Below, piece after piece: positions 1-7,204 of a DNA stretch of 64,000 nucleotides. Source of the DNA: Verrucomicrobiales bacterium. Its GTDB lineage: Bacteria > Verrucomicrobiota > Verrucomicrobiia > Verrucomicrobiales > DEV007. A program made the position numbers and the translations under genes. Location: the NCBI GenBank assembly GCA_012960505.1, contig DUBC01000030.1:186001-250000 (forward strand), written 5' to 3'. A model generated the notes under the pieces. The model worked only from the letters and a program-made list of their open reading frames with translations. It did not search any database and had not been told where the DNA came from. The first letter of the stretch is position 1, and each line of letters opens with the position of its first letter.

Positions 1-1676
1 TTAAAACCATCAAACATCGGATAATTTAATTTAGTAGCACCGTACTGGGAGCGAAAACCAATCCGAAAGCTTTTCTTGCGAAAGTTTGTATAGTAACCAC
101 CAAAGTGCTTTAATCCGCCACTCTCCTGAAAGCCAGGCGTGCCGTCGGGAAAGATCATCTCCACGGAGGCTGGCGACTCACTACGAATGTTGCCGGACCC
201 CTCATTCATGAAAGAGCTCGGATCATCGGTCACTATAGAGACAGTAGGAACTGATTTAAGAGAATCAATCATCTGCGGGCCAAGCGTTCGTGACTGCGTG
301 ACCGATGTGCGCATGCGCGACTGATCCAATACGTCCTCGGGGAAAAGATAAGTCTGCGTATCAATGTTAGTCGGACGAGATCCTGGCAAATGCGCCATGG
401 CCCGAACGACCGTAGTTCTGGTTACCCTGATAGGGGCATTGTAAACCCTCCCACGGGTTGGCTCAGGATCACTCCCATCCAGAGTATAACGGATCTCTGC
501 TCCTTCAGTTGCACTTATGATTTCCAACTCAAAATCCTCATCAAAAAATCCCCGGTCAACACTGAACTGCGTATCACCAACAAAACCATCAAAGGTGTCT
601 CCATTGTATCCCCGCGGAGAAGGCACTGCCAGGTAACCTGGACCTCCAAGTGACGGATCAGTGATTTTCTTACCGTGTAGTTCGGCAGTGATAAGCATGT
701 CAGAACTTGTGATCCCCCCATTGAGCCCCTGTATGGCCAAGACGTTTGTGCCTTTGTTTAAAAGATGCGCAAAAGAAGTAACATTATAATCCTGAAATAC
801 TACCGCCTCATTGTCGGAGTGATCAGTTGTCGCCTCCGAATCCCAAGTCAAGCCTCCAGGTGCATTAGCATCAGCAATCAATGTATCATTTAAATAAGCG
901 ACAAACCCGTCATCATATTTCATCTTCAAAATCAATTCAGTAACAACATCAGGATCATCAACTTCGAAAGGAATACGGATATATGCCGAGTTATTAACTC
1001 CATTGAGAGCATTACCAAGATTTCCTCCATTCCCAAACTCATTGGAATATGTTGAGTTCTCGTCATACCCAATTCCCATCCGAGCTGATTCCCAATTCTC
1101 ATCGGAAAATTCAAGTGATGTCCAGTCATTGCCCAGCGAATCATTAGAAGGAATCAGCACTTTAACTTCTTGCTGAGAGCCAATGAGAACTGTAGGAGTC
1201 AAACCTCCACCCTGCATAAGACCATAAGAAATATCTTCATACTGGCCCGGGATAGGATCATCACCGGATCCGAACTCGGCCACTATGGTATTTCCATCAG
1301 ATTCAACAAGTGCCAGATACTCACCTTCACTTGAAAGCTTGAAGTTGGTGTGAAGTTCAGATCCCGGAACGCGTCGATTCTTCTCTGAAGCAAATATCAA
1401 TAGAAAACCACTCTCAGAAATATCAATCGCAGGAAATTTCCATTTCGTTAACGCACCAGAATCATCAGTTAGAAAATATCCGTCAAGATTGATAGGTTCG
1501 GAACCAGAATTAAATATCTCAATCCAGTCGGATGCGTCCCCGTCCTCATCCTCAAAGGCCTCCTTATTATTAGACATAAACTCAGTAATGTGCAAAGCCC
1601 CTTCCAAGGATGAACATGAAAGAAAGATCACTGAGAGGACTTGAATAAGAATAACTATGAGTGGGAGCGACTTCAT
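1..1676 (-). CDS. Lamin-tail domain / CotH-type secreted protein, 3' end cut by window edge
   Basis: The frame is open from an ATG at 1676 to base 1 with no stop, so the C-terminus lies outside the window. A signal peptide with a lipobox-like end (VIFLSCSS) is followed by a lamin-tail domain (HITEFMSNN ... DWIEIFN, about residues 28-130). Next come a jelly-roll region (DDGFVAYLND), a chitobiase/FN3-type repeat with the hallmark YTLDGSDP, and the beginning of a CotH-kinase-like region (RKKSFRIGF ... NYPMFDGF). Large secreted proteins of this order are common in Verrucomicrobiota and Planctomycetota and are presumed surface or matrix proteins; the substrate is unknown. It is divergent from the esterase at 1848 across 171 bp. 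The domain calls are from motifs read by eye. CotH kinase activity cannot be judged because the catalytic part is missing. Confidence 0.85.
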   Translation of the reverse strand, partial: MKSLPLIVILIQVLSVIFLSCSSLEGALHITEFMSNNKEAFEDEDGDASDWIEIFNSGSEPINLDGYFLTDDSGALTKWKFPAIDISESGFLLIFASEKNRRVPGSELHTNFKLSSEGEYLALVESDGNTIVAEFGSGDDPIPGQYEDISYGLMQGGGLTPTVLIGSQQEVKVLIPSNDSLGNDWTSLEFSDENWESARMGIGYDENSTYSNEFGNGGNLGNALNGVNNSAYIRIPFEVDDPDVVTELILKMKYDDGFVAYLNDTLIADANAPGGLTWDSEATTDHSDNEAVVFQDYNVTSFAHLLNKGTNVLAIQGLNGGITSSDMLITAELHGKKITDPSLGGPGYLAVPSPRGYNGDTFDGFVGDTQFSVDRGFFDEDFELEIISATEGAEIRYTLDGSDPEPTRGRVYNAPIRVTRTTVVRAMAHLPGSRPTNIDTQTYLFPEDVLDQSRMRTSVTQSRTLGPQMIDSLKSVPTVSIVTDDPSSFMNEGSGNIRSESPASVEMIFPDGTPGFQESGGLKHFGGYYTNFRKKSFRIGFRSQYGATKLNYPMFDGF

Positions 1677-1847
1677 AAGATTTGATTCCGGATTTAGCCT
1701 TTAAGCATTGGAATTATCTAAATCTAATATTGCGCCTTATTAATCCGTTGTACAAGCCTAGTTATTTTTTAATCATGATTTAGTATTCAAGAATCTTTAA
1801 TTAAGTTTAAGTTTAAGTGATTATTTATTTAAAAAAAAGAATACCAG

Positions 1848-3113
1848 ATGAAGAAACTTATCTTTTTAATGATTGCAGCAACTGCAGTATCGCTCTTTGC
1901 AGAAGAAAACACATGGACACCAACACTGGATCCAACCAAAGCCAAAGGTCTAATTGACAGTGTAAGAAAGCTCGAAGTATACCGGCACGGCATAAAAAAA
2001 GAATGGAAATATAAAGTTCCACAACAAGACACCTTCATTGTTATCCACCCAAAAACAAAACGTGAAAATGCACCCCTATACGTTGTCTTACATTCTGCAG
2101 GGCACGACGTCTTCTCCTGTGTAAAATGCACAAAGCAGGTTGGCAATCATGACATCTATCATTCACCTGATAATTTCTATGCCCTCTATGTAGATTGCAG
2201 AGCAAACAAAGGCGATTGGTGGTGGGGAGGAATGCATGCAAGGGATGCAAGACTTACTAAAAAGAATTCAGGATTGAACCCAATGCCAGTTGAGCTTCGG
2301 GTTATTGACACTGTGCAGTGGGTCATAGATAAATATAAGATTGATTCTGAAAGGGTTTACTTGTCAGGTAATTCGATGGGAGGCAGCGGCACGTTAGGAA
2401 TCGGTCTGCGCAATGGACATATCTTTGCCGCCATCAAGGCCAATGTTCCGGCCGGCATTGAGCACGCATCTGAAAGAATGGGGTTTTCTCATAAATCTTG
2501 GCTCAATTATCCTGACCCTCCGATAACCATTGATTACTCTGCACAGAACGACGGTTGGTCATTTGGTCATGAAAGATTAGTCAAAGTCATGAATGATAGA
2601 AAATATCCATTATATTTTTACTGGGGACCTTTCGGACATGCCAATAATCATGCCCGTATCATTGGGGTAAATGATTTAATTAATTCCTTTGATTGGTTAA
2701 GCGTAAGGAAAAATGAAGCCTACGTTGCCTTCACCAATGCTTCCTGCAATGACAAGTTACCGTGGTCTGATAACAGATCTGATAAAAGTTCAGGGCAAAT
2801 CAATGCATTCTTTAGATGGAAGATCATAGGCGACGAACCAAATAAAATTACACTATCACTTTACCTCACAAATCCCACTAATTTAAAAACGGAATTTTCT
2901 ATCCCCGAAGAAGCGACTGCAGACATTTCTATACGGAGGATTCAAAAAATGAAGGTAGCCGCTGGAGACACCCTCAAGTGGCACTACGGTAACGAGACAG
3001 GCGATGCATCTTCTAAGGAATTTAGCAAAGTGAAAGCTGGTGACGGGGGATTAATTACCATTCCTAAAGTGGCAATTTCAGTCAAACCGAAAACATTAAT
3101 CATTTGGAAGTAA
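1848..3113 (+). CDS. Secreted alpha/beta-hydrolase esterase (feruloyl esterase / PHB-depolymerase-like)
   Basis: The 421-residue product begins with a Sec signal peptide (to about residue 18, SLFA-EE). Residues 60-300 look like an alpha/beta-hydrolase. The strand VVLHSAGHD (about 79-87) resembles the oxyanion strand of polyhydroxybutyrate-depolymerase/feruloyl-esterase families, the nucleophile elbow is GNSMGGSG with Ser176, and a candidate catalytic His lies in FGHANNH. The last ~110 residues look like a separate beta-rich domain ending in KPKTLIIWK. The family acts on ester-linked side groups or polyesters outside the cytoplasm; the actual substrate cannot be read here. It is monocistronic, divergent from the lamin-tail gene, and followed at once by a terminator hairpin. 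No clear Shine-Dalgarno is seen, but the signal peptide fixes the start. Confidence 0.85.
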   Translation: MKKLIFLMIAATAVSLFAEENTWTPTLDPTKAKGLIDSVRKLEVYRHGIKKEWKYKVPQQDTFIVIHPKTKRENAPLYVVLHSAGHDVFSCVKCTKQVGNHDIYHSPDNFYALYVDCRANKGDWWWGGMHARDARLTKKNSGLNPMPVELRVIDTVQWVIDKYKIDSERVYLSGNSMGGSGTLGIGLRNGHIFAAIKANVPAGIEHASERMGFSHKSWLNYPDPPITIDYSAQNDGWSFGHERLVKVMNDRKYPLYFYWGPFGHANNHARIIGVNDLINSFDWLSVRKNEAYVAFTNASCNDKLPWSDNRSDKSSGQINAFFRWKIIGDEPNKITLSLYLTNPTNLKTEFSIPEEATADISIRRIQKMKVAAGDTLKWHYGNETGDASSKEFSKVKAGDGGLITIPKVAISVKPKTLIIWK

Positions 3114-3131
3114 GCGCAAAATCTTACTTTT
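3106..3131 (+). terminator. Rho-independent terminator overlapping the esterase stop codon
   Basis: AAGTAAG (3108-3114) pairs perfectly with CTTACTT (3123-3129) across an 8-base loop. Two G-U pairs extend the stem outward to 3106 and 3131. The stem is AT-rich and its right arm merges into a T run on the + strand. It includes the TAA stop of the esterase, so it is well placed to end that transcript. Confidence 0.55.
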
Positions 3132-3533
3132 AGATAATAAATTAATGCGTTGGCTCCGTTTCAAATACTTCTCGGAACTGAAAAGTAGAATTTAATATAT
3201 AGTATCTAATGTTCTTAAGCCGGATCCAATTTTTCCTATTCCTGGTATTAGTCGGAACAGACTTGCCTGAGCTGGCGAGTCAAGGGCTAGTACCTAAAAA
3301 CCGCGCATTACAATTTGATGCTAAGATCAAACCGTTCTTCATTTCAGCCATTCCTCGTAACTGAGACCCTCCTGGCACCTGCGCCATACCCATTGCCGCA
3401 AATAAAAATGTCAAGGCAACGAACGTACAGAATTTTTGCATTCTTAAACCAATTGCTAGGAAATTAGTTTTTCGCCCCGACACTTCCCAGTTCTTATTGG
3501 TAGGAGTTAGAGAACGTGGAATACATATACTTT
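3114..3533. other. 420-bp gap between convergent genes; only small ORFs seen
   Basis: This is the only stretch longer than 300 bases without a confident gene. Two small overlapping reading frames each start with a signal-peptide-like segment. One is on the + strand (3209-3364, 51 codons, containing FDAKIKPFF, reminiscent of the start of PSCyt1 cytochrome domains). The other is on the - strand (3280-3441), listed separately. At most one of them is likely to be real. No RNA gene, transposon end or long repeat was recognised. Confidence 0.5.
3280..3441 (-). CDS. Possible small secreted peptide (53 aa), doubtful
   Basis: From the ATG at 3441 the product begins MQKFCTFVALTFLFAAMGMAQ, which looks like a complete Sec signal peptide with an AxA-like cleavage site, leaving a mature peptide of about 32 residues. 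A longer frame starts at 3483. It lies just downstream of the DUF1501 gene on the same strand and could be the last gene of that operon. No family is recognised and no good ribosome-binding site is visible. The overlapping + strand frame at 3209-3364 also begins hydrophobically, so this may be chance. Confidence 0.25.
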   Translation of the reverse strand: MQKFCTFVALTFLFAAMGMAQVPGGSQLRGMAEMKNGLILASNCNARFLGTSP

Positions 3534-4922
3534 CTAAAACAACGCTTTAATTGGATTTCCTGTACTAGCTGGAGAGGTGAACCCATCGAGCCCAAGGGGT
3601 GAAGCCGGATTGATATTCATCGCGGCAAATAGTGTTGCAGTGAAATCCTCTAACGTTACCGGATTGGATTTTACGTAAGCTGCCTGCTTGTCTGACTCTC
3701 CATAAACGCTACCTCCCTGGATCCCCGCACCGGCAATCATTGCTGAATAGCAATTAGGCCAATGGTTCCGACCGATGCGCTTGGCGCCTTTACTGATCTT
3801 GGGGGTACGGCCAAATTCTCCTACCAATACAACAAGCGTGGTGTCAAGGAGGCCACGGTCCTTGAGATCTTCAAGCAAAGTTGCGACTGCCTGATCAGTG
3901 CGAGGCAGCGCAAAGGGGAGCCCATTCCATCCGTTTTCAAAAATACCCACATCAGCATTACCGTGCATGTCCCAGGTTTCAACGCTAACAAATTTTTCAC
4001 CTGCAGCGAGTCCTGTCCATGCAGCAACATTAACCAATCTCACACCCGATTCGATAAGTCGTCGTGCAAGTAATAAGTTTTGACCCAAAGGATTCCTACC
4101 GTAACGATCCCTAACTTTTTCGCCCTCCCTTTCAATATCAAAGGCCTTCTTAGCTTCTTTTCCATACAGCAGATCAAAGGATCTTTGTTGGTGAATTTCA
4201 AATGATTCAAATTCAGGTGAATTTGCCACTGGCGAAAGCCTTTGAGCTGACTTTAGCAAATCCAAGCGATTTTGTAGCTGTTCTTTGGATAAATCTTTGG
4301 GTGAATCAAACGCACGCACACGAAATTGAGCCGAAGCTGGATTGTCATCATGCTTCTCACCAATCAGCATGGGAGCATAGGCCGCACCCAATCGTCCGCC
4401 CGTCAGATAGGTGTGATCGGGAGGAGCAGCTCCACCTCCAAATTTCTGCAACCATACGTGATCAGGAATACTTGCACTCGAGGGTCTCAACTTAGCAACC
4501 ATTGCTCCAAAGGAAGGGTCATCAATTGCGGGCTGTTCACGACCAGCCAACAACATAGAATTGGCTTTTTTATGGTCTGATTGCTTATGCGTCATCGAAC
4601 GAATGACTGCGTACTGCTCGGACAATTTTGCTAAACGCGGCATTAGTTCACAAATCTGAAAGCCCGGTGTGGCCGTCTTAATTGGCTTATAAGGACCACG
4701 AACCTCCTGCGGAGCATTGGGTTTCATATCCCAAGAATCGAGCTGACTTAATCCGCCATATTGATGAATAAATATGCAAGACTTGACAGGAACACCTGAA
4801 CCTAGATTTTTTTCAGCATGAAGTAAGCCGGGTAACGTTAATCCCATGGCACCAATACCCCCCAACTGCAACAGGCGCTTCCTTGAGAGATGCAGCTGAG
4901 AACAATGGTCTACCCGAGACAT
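3534..4922 (-). CDS. DUF1501 family protein without a cytochrome partner
   Basis: The 462-residue product is a DUF1501 member, a family placed in the alkaline-phosphatase/sulfatase structural clan and typical of Planctomycetota and Verrucomicrobiota; its biochemical activity is not established. Diagnostic segments are IHQYGGLSQLDSWDMKP near residue 55, VVLVGEFGRTPKISKGAKRIGRNHWPNCYS, and the C-terminal LEDFTATLFAAMNI block. The N-terminus SRKRLLQLGG is Tat-like but has R-K-R in place of the usual twin arginine seen in every other DUF1501/1552 protein here. It follows a HEAT protein after only 3 bases. Its four relatives in the window are each adjacent to a PSD1 cytochrome gene, whereas this one is not. 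Confidence 0.9.
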   Translation of the reverse strand: MSRVDHCSQLHLSRKRLLQLGGIGAMGLTLPGLLHAEKNLGSGVPVKSCIFIHQYGGLSQLDSWDMKPNAPQEVRGPYKPIKTATPGFQICELMPRLAKLSEQYAVIRSMTHKQSDHKKANSMLLAGREQPAIDDPSFGAMVAKLRPSSASIPDHVWLQKFGGGAAPPDHTYLTGGRLGAAYAPMLIGEKHDDNPASAQFRVRAFDSPKDLSKEQLQNRLDLLKSAQRLSPVANSPEFESFEIHQQRSFDLLYGKEAKKAFDIEREGEKVRDRYGRNPLGQNLLLARRLIESGVRLVNVAAWTGLAAGEKFVSVETWDMHGNADVGIFENGWNGLPFALPRTDQAVATLLEDLKDRGLLDTTLVVLVGEFGRTPKISKGAKRIGRNHWPNCYSAMIAGAGIQGGSVYGESDKQAAYVKSNPVTLEDFTATLFAAMNINPASPLGLDGFTSPASTGNPIKALF

Positions 4923-4925
4923 TTA

Positions 4926-5747
4926 CTAGAGGGCAGATACGGCGATTTGCTGCAAATATTTTTCCTCTGGCAAGGTTCGCGTTTTCTGTAAATGTCTATA
5001 AATTTTAGCAGCGTCCTTCTTCTGAATTTTCTCTGCAAATTTTAAACAATAACTGGCAGCCTTGATACGCGAAAACCCTTTCTCCTTCTGATCAGCTTTA
5101 AGAAAGGATTCCAGCGTGGAAGAGTCACCGATCTGAGTCAATCCCCACAGACCCAGGAGCCGGCATTCATCATCTTCATTGACTAGGGCTTCAAGAAAAG
5201 ATTCCTTCGATGAATCATCAGCCAACTCAGCTAGACCGTGTAGAACATTACGATAAAGAATCGAATTATTTTTAACTTCCGGCAATGCCTTACGGAATTG
5301 CTCGACTGACACTTTCCCAATAGCAATCAGAGCTTGAGCCGCATCATCAGCAATGCCTTCGACAATCAAGAACGCTCCGATTGCAGGAACTACTTCCTCC
5401 CCGCCACAAATCTGCAATTGACGAATAACAAATGCCTTGACCCGGTCAGGATAATTTCCTGAAAGAGACTTTGCTAGAACAAGGGAAAATTTAACGCGCT
5501 TATTACCATTTACTTTCCTGTCATAGTTCGGGATTCTAACGGCCATAGTATGCAATAAATGGCGGGCCTGGATGTCATTTCCTTCCGCTCCAGGATCAAG
5601 CAGTCGCTTCACAAGCAGCGAAGCAACCGCCTCTGGGTCTTTCATCGCCTCCTGAACAGCTTTTTCTGTTTTTTCTTTGTTAATATCGCTCAGAATTCCC
5701 CGCTTGGCCGGTAACGGAAAAGGATCAAGATAAGGTTGTATGTCCAT
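4926..5747 (-). CDS. HEAT-repeat protein, no signal peptide
   Basis: The 273-residue product consists of helical repeats of HEAT type: KDPEAVASLLVKRLLD, VVPAIGAFLIVEGIADDAAQALIAIGK, LVNEDDECRLLGLWGLTQIGD and similar, about 40 residues apart. The N-terminus MDIQPYLDPFPLPAKRG has no hydrophobic signal, so it is probably cytoplasmic unless the start is wrong. That is unusual beside Tat-exported neighbours. It lies between the oxidoreductase (27-bp gap) and DUF1501 (3-bp gap) and is surely co-transcribed. HEAT arrays are protein-protein scaffolds, and the presumed partner is one of its operon mates. It occupies the slot normally held by a PSD1 cytochrome. Confidence 0.75.
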   Translation of the reverse strand: MDIQPYLDPFPLPAKRGILSDINKEKTEKAVQEAMKDPEAVASLLVKRLLDPGAEGNDIQARHLLHTMAVRIPNYDRKVNGNKRVKFSLVLAKSLSGNYPDRVKAFVIRQLQICGGEEVVPAIGAFLIVEGIADDAAQALIAIGKVSVEQFRKALPEVKNNSILYRNVLHGLAELADDSSKESFLEALVNEDDECRLLGLWGLTQIGDSSTLESFLKADQKEKGFSRIKAASYCLKFAEKIQKKDAAKIYRHLQKTRTLPEEKYLQQIAVSAL

Positions 5748-5774
5748 GGTATTATAAAAATAGAAAAAGTATTA

Positions 5775-7016
5775 TTAGAGATGCCAAGGTGAGCGCATCG
5801 GAACATTAACGAATCGGTTTGCCTCTTCGTCCCCAACGAACTGCTCCTTCTCGGGATCGTATTGCAGCTTGCGACCAAGACGAATGGCTAAGTTAGCAAG
5901 ATGCAAGATGCAGGCGGCTCGATGTGCTGCCTCGGGATGCCCTCCAGCTTGTTTGCGCTGTTTGACCGCCTCGGCAAATGTAAGTAACGGCGCAGGATCA
6001 GGCATGGCCTTGATCTTGTCTTGATCTTCTTCGGAGAGCTGAGACAAGGAGACTTGTTTTGACGCTTTCCTGTCATATCCGGGACCCCACTCTTTACTGT
6101 CCATGACAATAGTAAACCCATCCGCGTAAGTCAACTCGACCCAAGCCCACATGCCCGTCACATCAGGGTGAGATGGGGGAGCAAACGCCTCAATCGTGAC
6201 TGGACTTGTATCATCTTTACCGTAAATCCATTGCTGCGGGTCAAAATGGTGCTGACCCATATCACACATACCGCCTCCCTCATAATCCCAATAATTGCGA
6301 TGCGTGCCCCCAACACGTGGCTGCACGTAGGGCTTGAACGGGCTAGGGCCACAATAGAAATCCCAGTCAAGATCTGCTGATGGAATTTGTGGTTTCAAGC
6401 CAGGCTTACCACTCCAATTATGCAGCTTAAGACCACCTTTTTTAATATGCACACCTGGGTTTGGATCGAGCAGACCGCTACGCATGATCTTGTGTATCGT
6501 TCTACTAGTACTGCTGCGACTCGCACCAAAACGACCAAATGTACCGATTTGGAAAATCCTCTTATAACGCTCAAAAGCTTCACAAACTGCTCGACCCTCA
6601 GCGATGAATCGAGTCATCGGCTTTTCGCAAAGAACGTCCTTCCCTGCCTCAGCCGCGGCAATAGAAATTAATGCATGCCAATGAGGCGGGGTAGCGATAG
6701 CAACTAGATCAACGTCAGGATTTTCCAGTAATTTTCGAAAATCATTATAAGCTTTGGCCTCCGGATTTTTCCTCTTTATGTATCCGTCGACACGGGGCTT
6801 CTGAACATCACATGCTGCTACCAGTTTGGAGGGTAAATCACGAACCATTCCCTCGTACGTTCCCGGACCTCGTCCACCACACCCGATAAGTGCAGCACCA
6901 TAAGTTTCACTTGGCGGCGTATGACCCTGACCACCGATTACATGCCTAGGAACAATCTGGAAAGAGGCCGCACTGGCAGCAGAAGTCTTAAGAAATTTTC
7001 TGCGGTTACTTTTCAT
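5775..7016 (-). CDS. Tat-exported Gfo/Idh/MocA-family oxidoreductase
   Basis: The 413-residue product opens with a Tat motif (SNRRKFLKT). A Rossmann fold follows with the nucleotide-binding loop GCGGRG (about 45-50), the family Glu-Lys-Pro motif (CEKPM, 131-133), and the C-terminal domain with GGGMCDMGQHHFDPQQWIYG carrying the catalytic-type Asp/His residues. The family catalyses NAD(P)-dependent oxidation or reduction of sugars and cyclitols. Tat export implies the cofactor is bound before translocation, as for glucose-fructose oxidoreductase; exported versions are common in PVC genomes. It is first in an operon with the HEAT and DUF1501 genes. Substrate unknown. Confidence 0.9.
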   Translation of the reverse strand: MKSNRRKFLKTSAASAASFQIVPRHVIGGQGHTPPSETYGAALIGCGGRGPGTYEGMVRDLPSKLVAACDVQKPRVDGYIKRKNPEAKAYNDFRKLLENPDVDLVAIATPPHWHALISIAAAEAGKDVLCEKPMTRFIAEGRAVCEAFERYKRIFQIGTFGRFGASRSSTSRTIHKIMRSGLLDPNPGVHIKKGGLKLHNWSGKPGLKPQIPSADLDWDFYCGPSPFKPYVQPRVGGTHRNYWDYEGGGMCDMGQHHFDPQQWIYGKDDTSPVTIEAFAPPSHPDVTGMWAWVELTYADGFTIVMDSKEWGPGYDRKASKQVSLSQLSEEDQDKIKAMPDPAPLLTFAEAVKQRKQAGGHPEAAHRAACILHLANLAIRLGRKLQYDPEKEQFVGDEEANRFVNVPMRSPWHL

Positions 7017-7204
7017 TCCTAGAGTCTTACCGAAAAAAGCATGACACTACAAGGATACTGTAAAATTAAAAATGTGACTTCGGTCGCGCAGCTTAAATAA
7101 GGCTAAAGACTAATAAAAAGACTCATGATGCCGATCTTAAAAGATTGAAATTTCAACTCTAATTCCTAGGTTTCCCGATTAAAAAACTCATGACAATAGC
7201 AACT

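Noticed and set aside
1798-1819. Short TTTAAG-type direct repeat ahead of the esterase
   Set aside because: About two and a half copies of a low-complexity hexamer in an AT-rich leader; not enough to call a binding site.
7134-7156. AT-rich palindromes ATCTTAAAAGAT and TTGAAATTTCAA as a terminator or operator
   Set aside because: They are short, AT-only in the core and in an AT-rich gap where such matches are expected by chance; no T run is positioned convincingly.
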